Source: Rhizophagus clarus (lineage: Eukaryota; Glomeromycota; Glomeromycetes; Glomerales; Glomeraceae). Taken from it: DNA of 64,000 bases. Within the stretch, counting starts at the first letter, position 1; each line of letters begins with the position of its first letter. Location: the NCBI GenBank assembly GCA_015698045.1, contig BLAL01000160.1:682001-746000 (forward strand), in the 5' to 3' direction. Positions 1-10,608 of this stretch are shown piece by piece. The notes beneath the pieces were generated by a model that made no database searches, had not been told where the DNA came from, and was given only the letters and a program-made list of their open reading frames with translations. Made by a program: the position numbers and the translations under genes.

Positions 1-250
1 TTATTTGCATTTTTATTTTTTATTTTAATTTTTTTTGTTATTTTTCTTAATTTTATTTTCCTTTTTAATTTTATTTTTGATTTTGTTTTTTCTTTTAATT
101 TTATTTTTTTTTCCTTTTATTTACTTTTTTTTTGTTTTTGCTTATCTTTTTTATTTTATCTATTTTTTATATTTTTATTTACCCTTTTATTTTTATTTAC
201 TTTTTATTTTTGTTTATCTTTCATTTTTATTTATTTTTTTTATTTTTATT

Positions 251-289
<39 letters not shown>

Positions 290-395
290 TTTTTTATTTT
301 TGTTTGCTTTTTTATTTTTATTTATTTTATCATTATTAGTTTTATTATTATCATTTATAATTAGTTTTATACAAAATTAATAATAATTACTTTAA
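1..395. repeat. T-rich low-complexity tract
   Basis: Almost pure T with scattered A, C and G, built from drifting TTTTTATTT-like units and a T run of over 30 at about 246-286. Two frames stay open across it only because T-rich DNA lacks stops on this strand; the predicted peptides are runs of Phe, Leu, Ile and Tyr and are not credible proteins. Confidence 0.9.
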
Positions 396-399
396 ATAT

Positions 400-475
400 T
401 ATTTAATATTACATTTAATATTATATTTAATATTACATTTAATATTATATTTAATATTGCATTTAATATTGTATT
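400..475. repeat. 12-bp tandem repeat (ATTTAATATTAY)
   Basis: About six units of ATTTAATATTA followed by C, T or G run head to tail. The C- and T-ending versions alternate, so the higher-order period is 24 bp. The last two units have drifted (ATTTAATATTGC, ATTTAATATTGT). Confidence 0.85.
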
Positions 476-1851
476 TGATAAATAAAATTGTAAAAAATTT
501 TGTTAATTTTTCAAATATTAAAAATTACAAATTATGTAATATATAAAATTTAAATATTATATAGAAAAGCAAAATTTAAATTTATCTTTTAATAAAATTA
601 ATGCATTTTATATAATTAAAATTAAAATTAAAAATTTTTCTATATTTTATAGAAACTTAAAGTTTTTAAGTAATATAAAATTGATATTTTTTTTTATTTT
701 AAAGATGTTATTTTAATATTAAAATAATATTTTTAAATTAAACTCAAAAATGTCAATTTTATTATCATTTTAATATCAATTTAATATAGATTTAATATAA
801 ATTTTATATTAATATAATATTAAAAAATTATTTTAATATTATATCAATATTAATTTTATATTAGATTGATATCAAATTAATATTAGAATGATGTTATTTA
901 AAAACTGTAAAATATAGTTTAGTTAATAATAAAACCAAATTAGTTAGTAACAAAATTAAAACTTTTAGTAAAAATAGTTTAACAAAAATTACTAAATAAT
1001 ATTATATTGAAAAAAAATAATATAAATAACAATTATAATATTAGTTAAAATTATTATACAGTAATTTTAATTTTAATTACAGTTAATACTCTTTAAATAT
1101 ATCTTATTTAAGACTGAATATAAGTATATACTAGTAAAAAATGTATATTTACACAATTTATAAAATTTTATATGATATATATACTTTATTATTATTTACT
1201 ATTATTTTATTTTTATTACTATTTTTTTTTTTTTTTTTTTTTATTCTTTTGTTAAAAATGAATACAATGGTTTCAGGACTCATATTATCATACTATATAA
1301 TCTCTATGATAAGACAGCTAATGACTAAAAAATCATTATATGCTATCCTTTGGCGAAGTACTCAAGATATAGTGATGTCTCCCTTATGGGATACTACGAT
1401 CCTTTATTAAAATATGCAGCTGTACTGTACATACTAATTCACTGTAATACAGTCCCACTTAAGAGGGAATAACGTATACTAGGCCTCTCAATCTATGTAA
1501 AAGCATCTTTACGCAAATCTTATTCTTTCAAAATTAACTAATAAAAATTTATGTAATAAAAAAATAAACAAAAAGAAATACAAATGAAACCTTCAGGATA
1601 AACTGAAAGAAAGAACACCCTATACTTCTAAAATAAAATAGTTTAAAAATAAGCAGTGCAAAACATAATTGCAACTGCACTATGTTACATAAAAGAAGAA
1701 CTACGCTATTAATAAAACCCAGTGGGAAAAATTAAAAGCTTTGATAATATTCTAAAATATACTTTACGTCAAAAAGTCCTAGTAAGTGCTACAACTAGAA
1801 CTTGTTTCTTGTTGCTTGGATGACTCTCTCTGCTTGTTTCCTATACACTTA
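476..1851. other. Intergenic, AT-rich, no gene seen
   Basis: Dispersed TTAATAT motifs occupy about 710-880. Composition becomes more complex from about 1255, where a plus-strand frame is open to 1410, but its upstream half is a poly-T translation and no splice context supports it. A short palindromic block with CAGTCCC follows TA at about 1450; no partner end was found. Possible transposon relic. Confidence 0.5.
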
Positions 1852-1969
1852 TTAAACAGTAAGAACTTCTGTAGATGTTTTGGTTTTTGAACCCATCATT
1901 GACACTTCTTTTGTGACGTTCGTGAGTAAAGAGTCCTCAATTTCCATCTGTTTTTTACCATTCTTGTTT
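1852..1969 (-). CDS. Possible terminal exon of an unrecognised gene
   Basis: Reading the minus strand, a good acceptor (TTTTTAG) ends at 1970. It is followed by a 118-nt open segment coding for about 38 residues and a TAA stop at 1852-1854. The peptide is rich in Lys, Thr, Ser and Glu (for example KKQMEIEDSLLTNV) and differs from the homopolymer-derived peptides around it. I could not join it in phase to an upstream exon at 1980-2110, so the gene may be broken or the exon spurious. Function unknown. Confidence 0.3.
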
Positions 1970-2722
1970 CTAAAAATTGTTTCTATCAAGTAGCTAAATA
2001 AGTATGTAAACAAAAAAGTTGTTTTTCATACTTTGTTTACTAGTTTTTAACTGTTTTTCAAAATTATTTTTGAAAAATTTTTTTCTGAAAAATAGGCGTA
2101 ACAATCAGCAGGAAGAGTTTTTATTTTATTTTTATTACTATATTATTTACTTTTATTTTTTAAAATAATTAGGAATGTAATCTTTAAAATATAAAATAAC
2201 TTAAGTTATAAATGTAATTTAATATAATTAAATTAAGTTATATAACTTAATTAAGTTATAACCTTAAAGGTAGAAAAAGATTGCACCTTTAATAATTATA
2301 TTAAGATTATATTATGATTAAAATACTATTTAACAAAAAATTATATTATATATACTATTTTACCTTTTATTTTTATTGGTAAAAAAAAATGCATTTAGGG
2401 AATATACTTTAATATAGATAGTTTGAAAATTTACTGCATGATGTAAATAAAGAGGATGTATTTAACTACTAAGTCCTAAGCTTAGGATTGAATTTTGGAA
2501 TGTACTTAGAGATAAAGTATACTTATAAAGGATACACTTAAAAAAGAATTGATTAAAAAATTTTCTGATAAATAAATTTCCTTTTTTAGATTCGTGTATA
2601 ACATTATGTAAATTTTTATTGGGCGACATGTCCTTTTTTGGATGTTTGTATGACGTCACGTGATTGTGACCGAAACAACTTAATTTCGGCCAATTTTATA
2701 TGTTGCATAACTACCATTAGGG
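1970..2722. other. Intergenic, AT-rich
   Basis: No credible gene. The minus-strand frame at 2462-2659 lacks splice support and looks like chance. The only notable motif is the CRE/E-box overlap listed separately. Confidence 0.5.
2651..2661. promoter_or_regulatory. Overlapping CRE and E-box motifs
   Basis: The palindrome TGACGTCA (2651-2658) overlaps the palindrome CACGTG (2656-2661). These match the consensus of CREB/ATF bZIP and of bHLH factors. No gene start lies close by, so a regulatory role is only a possibility. Confidence 0.25.
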
Positions 2723-2725
2723 TTA

Positions 2726-2898
2726 GGGCAGTGACATATATTAGCTAATATTTTTTTACTATAGGCGCTTACCCCCACCCCCAGGTAAGATATCTTGGTC
2801 ATGTGCAACCAATCATATTTTTTAAAAATTATGTAACCTAAGATTTTCGCTTACCCCCCCCCACCCCCTAAAATATTAGCTAATATATGTCACTGCCC
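2726..2898. mobile_element. Tourist/Harbinger-type MITE, complete, 173 bp
   Basis: The left end starts GGGCAGTGACATAT and the right end is its exact reverse complement over 29 bp. TTA stands immediately outside both ends (2723-2725 and 2899-2901), the 3-bp target duplication expected of PIF/Harbinger elements. The interior carries two direct copies of CGCTTAC followed by C-tracts split by one A, the first closing as a small hairpin with AGGTAAG. It has no coding capacity, so it would be mobilised by a transposase elsewhere. Superfamily assignment is inferred from the TTA duplication and the GGG start. Confidence 0.88.
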
Positions 2899-3171
2899 TT
2901 AGGAATTCATATAGTTTTCCCTTTCAATAACCCTAGGGTCCTCTTTTATGGCGAAAGTTTTTACAGTTTTTTTATTTTATACATTGTAGTCTAGTGTATA
3001 AATGTATCTGTGGTACCCACCTGTAAAAATAAAAATAAAATATGTTGCATAACGGTTATGTGCCCATTTCTATGCGCAAGTACATTTTAGATGCATTAGC
3101 TTTATTAAATCTTTCCAACAAGCGGTGAAAAGTGCAAAAGATCCAATTTCTTTTATCATCTATTTGATTTC

Positions 3172-3438
3172 TTATCTATCACTTACAATTTTTTTCAGAA
3201 TCATTTTATCTTCGTGACAGACTTCGCTATTCATAACAATACCAAATGCCATAAATATAAACATCCAATAAGATTTCATAATGATAATTAATTGTAAAGG
3301 TGACTGGTCTTTATCGTTATAACAATTTTGAAAGATTTTATTTGCCGAACATTGTCCTTTTGTAGGTTTCTCGTTCAGATTATAAGTGACACAAACCAAC
3401 CGACTATCCCAAATAATCCGTATAGTAATCCATAGCAA
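3172..3438 (-). CDS. Possible exon with one membrane segment
   Basis: An open minus-strand frame of about 88 codons has no ATG at its head, so it could only be an exon. It holds four Cys, a polar stretch (NEKPTKGQCSANK), a hydrophobic segment suited to a membrane helix (YWMFIFMAFGIVM) and a charged tail. Composition is more protein-like than in nearby spurious frames, but splice borders are weak. A chance frame is equally possible. Confidence 0.22.
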   Translation of the reverse strand: MLWITIRIIWDSRLVCVTYNLNEKPTKGQCSANKIFQNCYNDKDQSPLQLIIIMKSYWMFIFMAFGIVMNSEVCHEDKMILKKIVSDR

Positions 3439-4821
3439 GATAATTTTGTATTAAATGTTCTAATCAAATGTTAAAACGAACCAACGAGACCAACGTGAAT
3501 TACCGACAACATATCCTATTTTTGTTTAATATTTATATATGATAAATCTTCTCCTTATATTTGGAAATGGAAATCGTTAAATATATTTCTATTTAGATGG
3601 TATACAACTTCTTTTTGTATATATGATCATTCGATTAATTAAACTTAGAAGTTGTACGAATTTTAATTTTTTTACTAACTTTAGTGCATCACCTAGCTTT
3701 ACTGATACATATTAATTCATATAAACTAGTCTGAAACTCATGCGATATATTCGGCAAAGATGATTAACAGAACACGCACGTGATTTTTCTGAGAATTGCT
3801 AACTTTACCTGTTTACCCGATACACAAAATTAATAAACCGATAAACTAGGTCCTCTAACAAAATATAAATAACGAGAGATCGACACATTGAATTATTAAT
3901 TATACGCGTCTTTGTTCGACTGGCAAATTATCTTTTGAGATAGGACTCGAACAATGTAACGAAATGAGGGGATGATCGAATATATGAATGTAAATGGTGA
4001 ATTTTTTTTTTGTTGAAGATTCGTTATTTGTCGTTACATGATCTACATCGATTTAATTAATACTCTGGATTAACAAAGAAAATCTTGATCAATCGATTAG
4101 TCTTTTAAAATTACATCCGGGGTGACCAAATTTATACTAAAGTAAATTATAATATAGTGTTTAGGAATTTTATTGTTACACTGTATCAATACAGAGAGCA
4201 TAACAATATTACAATTATTGGGGTATTAATTAGGGTATTAATTTACATTAGATTTGGAACGTTTAAGAACAGCTTTATTTTAGATTAGTAAGTTGAAGTG
4301 GCACAAAACTTGAATAATTTGACGTTGCGCTAGATGAATTATATAACGAACACGTGTGAAAAATTGACGGAATTAACGGAATGATTTCACGGATTTTATA
4401 TCCATAAAAAAAAAGTGAAACTGTCAATTATGCGTCAATTTCAAATTTTTTTTTCCAATTACGAAATCGAAAAAATTTGCACATGAAATTCCTTTGATAC
4501 TTCATTCATGATTTACATATTTGTTTGAGATTATCAAATAATTAAAAATTAATTGGGGTAAACTTATACTTTTTGATACCTGTCAACTTTAATTGGAATG
4601 AAAAAAATATATATATTTACACAAGATTTATTAAAAAAAAAAAGCCAAAAATATTATTTCGGAATATTTTCACCTTTTGGCTTAGCGTTATGTAAAGAAA
4701 AGTTTTTCACTTTCTAAATTGTCGTTATTCTTGAAAGAGATTCACATATAGTTTAGTGGCAAAAGTAAGTTATTATTTAATTTAGATAATAATAAAATAT
4801 TTACCAACGTTTTTATTTTAG
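3439..4821. other. Intergenic, no gene seen
   Basis: Ordinary AT-rich sequence. A small inverted repeat (GCCAAAA at about 4643 with TTTTGGC near 4675) is the only structure noted. Upstream exons of the gene ending at 5911 should lie here or further left, but none could be identified with confidence. Confidence 0.4.
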
Positions 4822-5911
4822 AGATTTGACTGAACCCAGAAATTTCTCAGGTTCTTCGTCTCGATCATTAAAAGAAACTTTTTATGGTAATTTATTACAA
4901 AAAATCCGATTTTTCCTGAAAAAAATTAGTACCGATGAAATGGTATGCGTGTTAGCTTACGAGAGAATATTCAGATGTTATCACACGGTCTTTGTTTAAC
5001 CTAATTAGTGAACACTTTTCTGTTACTAGTTAGATTTAAAACGTGTAAAATTGGTTGGCTCAAATTTCTTCACTTTGTTACTGGAGATGCATATCATGAA
5101 TTCTATTTTTAAGGACAAATTTTGATGGTTTTTTTTTTTTATCATCCTTTTTTTTTACGAATTCAATTTAATAATAAGCGATTTTGAAAGGGCAAATTTT
5201 GTCAGTTTTCCTTATCATTCTTTTTTTTCTTTTTTTTTTTACGAATCGCTTATCAATAAGCACCTGCAAAGATGGTCTCATACGGATATGTAGCAGGTAC
5301 TATACTTGCATAACGATTCCTTCGTGATGTAAAGAAAAAAAAAGTAATCTATTTCTTAACTTTTTTTAGGCATTAGTATCGGAACAAATCCCTTTACACC
5401 TCACAAACTTGATAGAATTAAACTCACACCTTTAAAACCAAAATTCGTGGTCATTGGGACAAGAGATTCGATCTTTGACTGGATGAAGTGTCATGAGGAT
5501 CTTACGTGTGAGTTCTCATTATTCCAAACAACGACGAAAAATCTTGAACCGATACTTAGATTTGAATTATATGATGATGAAGTACAACACGATGATGAAG
5601 AGCAACAACAAATAGAGCCAAACCATGGACATTCTCGTAAGAAAATTATCAATATGATCAAACCATTATTCTCATCTGGAACAAAAAATGGAACAAAAAA
5701 ATATAATGGTTCATCTAAGATGAGATTAGAAATAAGCGTTTACGATTTTAAGAAACGCATTTCAACACAGGATCAAGCTCATCACCACCAATCTACTCCA
5801 ATTATGAAATCTGAAATTGTAAGAGGAGCAAGATTGCTACACGTTTTAAACGAGTGGCAAGAAAAATTAAATTTAGAACAAATCAAAAAGTCTTATGATT
5901 ATGAATTGTGA
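4822..5911 (+). CDS. Unrecognised gene, 3' exons only
   Basis: Two exons fit together: 4822-4886 (acceptor TTTTAG, donor GTAATT) and 5370-5911 (acceptor TTTTTTAG, stop TGA at 5911). They join in phase through a Gly codon (ETFYG-ISIGTNP). The joined part codes for about 200 residues: a Ser-rich start, a hydrophobic block beginning KFVVIGTRDSIFDWMKCHED, an acidic/Gln patch (DDEVQHDDEEQQQ), a Lys/Ser patch and a final helical segment with LLHVLNEWQEKLNLEQIKKS. No known family was recognised. The 483-nt intron is long and the upstream frame hits a stop before any ATG, so the 5' end is missing, hidden in a short exon, or lost. Confidence 0.5.
5110..5250. repeat. Direct duplication inside an intron
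   Basis: Two diverged copies (about 5112-5167 and 5188-5250) share an order of motifs: AAGGRCAAATTTTG, a T-run, ATCATYC, a T-run, then TTTACGAAT. They are separated by AATAAGCGATT, which is inverted at the end of the second copy (AATCGCTTAT). The block lies in the proposed intron before the exon at 5370. Confidence 0.55.
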
Positions 5912-8074
5912 ATTACACTACCGTTTATATTTGCTTTTTTTTATACTGTATATTTTAACATTATGTTAATTTTATTTTTAATTTGTTATATTTTACGTTT
6001 TAAAAAAATCAATTAAGGTTCATTTATGTAAAATTTTTCGTTTTAGTCCACTATCTTTCCTTTAAAATTAATTATATATGCTTGATTTAGTTATTTTTAA
6101 GTAATTTCGTTAAGAAAGAAAGAATTTTTTTTTTTCTCGAAAATAATTTTTTTTTTTTCGTTTCGGTGGGTTTTTTAATATTTTATTTCGTTTCGTTTTA
6201 TTTCTATGAATTCTTTTTTTTCTGAATGTGGTAAAAAAAAAATTAAAAAATTAAGATCATTATATTAATTATGATAAGATAAATAAATGAAAATTTTCAT
6301 AAGGGGGGAAAGCAAATATTTACCATGTTAGTTTGTTCAAAGATAACATATATAAATACAGTCAGAACTCGATATAACGACTATGCGATATGTCGAATTT
6401 TTCGCGACAAGGAGATTTTTAAAGATCTACATATTGAACATAAAAATCATTAGATCAAACTTAAGGATAAAATAGGATATGAACATATTTTTTGAAGTAG
6501 AGAATCTATCTGATAATATACATAAACTATGCGAATTATAACGCTGTACGTTCACACGCGAGAAGCGTAATCGTCGACTAAGTTTTGATATAGTTTTTTT
6601 TTTAGCGATCACAAAATAATAGATATGTTCTGAAGTTTTCCAATTATTAAATTGGGAAATTGATTTTCGTTCGCTATATACAGTGATATACAGAATAATT
6701 CACATAATAATATCCAATTAATTAAGGACTTGATCAAATAAAGAGATTCCGAAGCAATTGACGCTTTTTAGTATACGGAATTTGGGATATATTCACTTTT
6801 CGTCGTGCCTTTAATTCTTTCCTTCAAAATCGTCCAAATATTCACATTTTGCAAATTAAAAGCGTTCGAGCATCGACTTCATATAATTTAAGTGATCAAA
6901 TTCGTGATGATTACGGAATGTAAATTATTATATAATATGATCATTTAGTGTATTTATCTGTTATTTTTGAACAATGGATTAAGTGTAACGTTATTGCTTA
7001 TTATTTATTGGACAATGTAATTAATTAATTACATCTTACTAAAAATTTATGTAAATTTAATTTAACAAATAGTTATTTAAATATAAAGTTTAAGATTTTC
7101 TTTTGATTACTGCAAGTGTAAAGGTTATACCTAATAATCAATCACAATTTTGTGATATCTTGAGTTACACCGAAAAACGTATAATATATTGAATATTATG
7201 AAAAGGTACAGACGGTACTTGATACTACTGTGATATTACAAAATTAAAAGAAAGAACCAATTAATTATAAGGATAAAAAATAGGAATATTTAAAAGTCAC
7301 ATATAAAATAGAAGATATATCAATTGACTTTTGCTTACTGTATTTCCTGTAATTAATTAATAATTATCATTATTAGAAATCTAAGAAAAACAATAGTTGG
7401 TATCTAATTGTGTTATTTGTAACGTTATCACGCTATCTTTTTTAAAAAAGTTAATATTCACTTTACCTAAATCCCTAGATTACGAACTTACTAGGAGTAT
7501 TAGTTATTTAACGAAAAATATACTATTAAATTACAGGGACAAGTAAAGAAATTTTTGCAAATTGATTGGAGAGTAGAGATCATTTTACGCCGAATATATT
7601 TATATATCATTTTAATTTTATTTTATTTTTGTTTTTTTTAAAAAAATTTTATTCGGTAAACTTATGAACTTCAGCACATAAAAAATATAGAGTTACCACC
7701 GAAATCCCGACTCTGTATGTATTAAAAATTTAGTGATATTGCTCAAAAACTTTGATTCTATACAGTAATTGAATATAATAATTAGTGAGAGGAAAGACGA
7801 GGAAAAAGAAAAGGTAAAGGTAAAGAGAAGAGAAGAGAAGAGGAGACAGGAGACACAGGTCGATGAATGATATATATCGACAACATATACTAATTTCAAA
7901 TTTAAGTTTATGAAACTTTGATCAGTAATACTCCGCGAGTCTATGATTTTATCATGATGACCAACATGCAGCGAATGACATTCGATCACATGATTTTCAA
8001 TAATTCTTAAATACATATGTCATTATTCTCACGACAATCATTTTGAACAAATCGAACCACTTTTCTCCTTAAAA
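5912..8074. other. Intergenic, no gene seen
   Basis: AT-rich, with a transposon end at 6359 (listed separately) and a purine-rich tract at about 7790-7860 (GGAAAAAG, GGTAAAG and GAGAA repeats). The minus-strand frame at 7693-8016 crosses that tract and reads as Phe/Ser/Leu-rich peptide; I do not accept it as a gene. Confidence 0.5.
6359..6410 (+). mobile_element. Left end of a pogo/Tc1-type MITE, partner end unclear
   Basis: After a TA dinucleotide the sequence reads CAGTCAGAACTCGATATAACGA, closely matching the left end of the complete MITE at 13741. A candidate right end near 6683 (GCTATATACAGTG) matches poorly, so this copy is truncated or its right end has decayed. Confidence 0.5.
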
Positions 8075-9231
8075 ATGAGGTACGTAATTTTAACATTTTT
8101 TTTAATCATGTAAGAAAAAATTGGGTTAATGTTAACTCTTTTATAGTCATAACAAGAAAACAGAATGGGCCATAATTAAGACTTACGAAGAGGATGATTA
8201 TATTTGTGTTGATTTTTATGGTAAATAATACCTGTAAAAATTAATAAAAATTTACCCACGTTTATAATTTCTGCAATTTTCTTTGTTTGCGTTAAATATA
8301 TGTGATGATTATTTATTTTCTTTTTTTAGAAGGAGCAAAAAAAGAAGGCAATACAAGGTACGTTTTTTTAATTTTCAACAATTATTACTGTATTTATTTA
8401 TATAATTAAAAATATTTATTATTTTTTTTTCTTTTTTTTTTTTTTATAATACTGTATATCGCAACTATCTATAAAAATTAAAAATTAATATATTTTGTCA
8501 ATTTTATTTATAGTGACAAGAATCCTAAAGTTAAATATGATCCAAATTTCAATAAAAAAAGAAATAGCCTTTTAAGTTTAAAAAATGAAGAATATTATCC
8601 AGAGTGGGATAAATATATTTCAAACTATCGAAAATCAATTTATTATGATGAAATTGAAAAATTACAAAATCAATTGAAAGAATTGAAGAGAGTTGAAGGT
8701 GATATTGAAAGAGACCTTGATTATAATAGAAAAAATGAAAACAAATTTAAAGAATTTCAATATAAATATGTTGAAAATCAAATTAAAATAAAAGAGATTG
8801 ATAAAGATATTAATAAATTACTTGAAGATGTTTATAAGCTTAATCAATTAAAAGATATCGGAAAGGAACTTTTGAGTAATAAAATAAGTTTTGGATTATT
8901 TAATGTGGATTTTAAAACTTTGCAAAATCTTCCTGCTGATTGTAAGTATATTATTTTACCAGTAAATTGTTTAACCTTATAATATTGATTTTGTTTGATT
9001 ATTTTTAAATTTATAACATTAGTTGTAGCTTTTCCTGCGTTCCTTGTGGAATTTAATCATAGAAATGATTCAATTTCAAATACTAAAGACGATTTGAAAT
9101 ATTTGGGATCTTTACCACAAGAAATTAAAGATGATATTATTAAGGTAATATTCAGACATTTTGTTATTCTTCTAATAAAAGGATTTAACGAAAGAGAACT
9201 TGATTTTAGTCAGCAAATAAATACAATATAA
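8075..9231 (+). CDS. Charged coiled-coil protein, spliced, function unknown
   Basis: Five exons join in phase: 8075-8079, 8147-8220, 8330-8357, 8514-8941 and 9023-9231, giving 247 residues starting MSHNKKTEWAIIKTYEED. All introns start GTA or GTAA and end TAG. The first coding exon is only five nucleotides (ATG AG). Residues about 75-155 are Lys/Glu-rich with heptad-like spacing (EIEKLQNQLKELKRVEGDIE), indicating a coiled coil; the C-terminal part contains LPQEIKDDIIK. An alternative splices 9145-9181 out as a 37-nt intron, also in phase, ending at 9220 with 231 residues. The fifth exon could instead begin six bases later at 9029. No family recognised; likely a lineage-specific protein. Confidence 0.72.
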
Positions 9232-9680
9232 AATATACGGATGATCTATTTAACGAATATGAAAAGGTTCATCGCGTTAATTAAAAAAGGTTTTGTCATT
9301 TTGATGCGCTGAGTAAAAATATATATATATATTTTTTTTCTTTTTTCTGTAAAAAAAAAAAAAAAATATTTTGTTTCTCATTATATCAAATATTGTATTT
9401 GTAAATAAAATTTTTTTTTAATAGGTATATAATCTTGTAATCTTGTTAAAATTTTACTTACATTGATATGAAATTTATGAGATACTAAGACAGTGAGACA
9501 CGTTATCATATCCCCCCTACTTGCGAGCAAATAAAGTTACTGTTTATGTAATTAACCTCTTTGCATATAAGAACCATGTGGCCAAACATTATTAGCTTTA
9601 CTTGAATTAAAATAGTCTTTGATTGAGACGAACCAATCCGATCATTCACAGTCGTCTTTGCTTTAATAATTGAGTAATAA
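9232..9680. other. Intergenic, no gene seen
   Basis: 3' flank of the coiled-coil gene, with a TA repeat near 9320, homopolymers and otherwise plain AT-rich DNA. Confidence 0.5.
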
Positions 9681-10021
9681 TTCGATCATTAGGAATACTG
9701 CGGTGACCAATAAGAATTAGACCAGGCTAGATGATTTTCTGTTTAATATGATCTGATGGGGAGTAAAAGATAATCAAAAAAGGCCTACAAATTAGATTTC
9801 CACGGAGAGTTTTATCTTTGCATATACATATAAAATCAAAAATTGTAAAATAAATTTGATGTCCGTCTAAATTTAGATTTTTGAGGAGGAAGCCAGAAAA
9901 TCAAATCGGTCGGCCTTAATGCTACTAATATTGATGGACATCTCGACGTTAATGACTAACAAAGGTTAACCTACAAAAGACCCGATATATGCCTCGTAAA
10001 TTAAAATCCTAATCGACTGAA
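9681..10021. mobile_element. Fold-back element, copy A (341 bp)
   Basis: The left end (TTCGATCATTAGGAATACTG, then CGGTGACCAATA) and the right end (CCTAATCGACTGAA) are approximate inverted repeats of each other. Both match the ends of copy B at 14963-15336. An inner GCTACTAATA motif is also shared. There is no coding capacity; the minus-strand frame at 9966-10199 crosses its border and is not a gene. Classification to a superfamily is not possible from the sequence alone. Confidence 0.6.
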
Positions 10022-10255
10022 CAATAACATTATAAAAAAGATTAGACGATAGATCACATGATGGTGTTATTTTTTTATGACAATCATGGATATCTTGGGA
10101 TAATTGATATAATTGAGATATGATGATTAACAGACTTTGTCTATAAAAAGACATATTATAGTTTAATAATACCAAATCTTGGTTCATTTCCGTTACCATT
10201 ACATCAAAATTTAAGGGAAATGATTACCCATTAACATTTTGTGCAGTATTAGTAA

Positions 10256-10262
<7 letters not shown>

Positions 10263-10305
<43 letters not shown>
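10263..10305. repeat. T27-A16 palindromic homopolymer tract
   Basis: Twenty-seven T are followed directly by sixteen A. A second such tract (T13-A16, 10574-10602) ends six bases before the start codon of the F-box gene. Such tracts are known to disfavour nucleosomes, so a promoter role for the second is plausible. Confidence 0.75.
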
Positions 10306-10608
10306 GAAGGGGGATAACGGCCTGAATTTTTGTTTGGTTTCAACATCCTAAAGTTTTAAAAGAGTGAATTATATAAAATATGAAATAAAAGAAGAGAAGA
10401 AAAAGAAAAACGAACAAAAAAAGTTTTTAATGTCGCAATTATCACTTATCACAAAACGATAAATAGACATTCGAGAAAGAACTCTTTTTTGGAAGGAATT
10501 GCATTGATCAACTGACAATCAAACTGGGGAAAAAAAATTTAAAAAAATTTATTCCTCTAGTTTCAATTCTCGGTTTTTTTTTTTTTAAAAAAAAAAAAAA
10601 AATTCGTA

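Noticed and set aside
35-380. Two long overlapping open frames on the plus strand
   Set aside because: They are translations of T-rich low-complexity DNA (Phe/Leu/Ile/Tyr only).
2717-2729. Two TTAGGG units as an internal telomere repeat
   Set aside because: Only two units, and the second is explained by the TTA target duplication plus the GGG start of the MITE.
7693-8016. Minus-strand frame of 107 codons
   Set aside because: Half of it translates a purine-rich tract into Ser/Phe/Leu repeats; no splice or start support, and it overlaps the promoter of the gene at 8075.
9966-10199. Minus-strand frame of 77 codons
   Set aside because: It crosses the right end of fold-back copy A and shows no domain.
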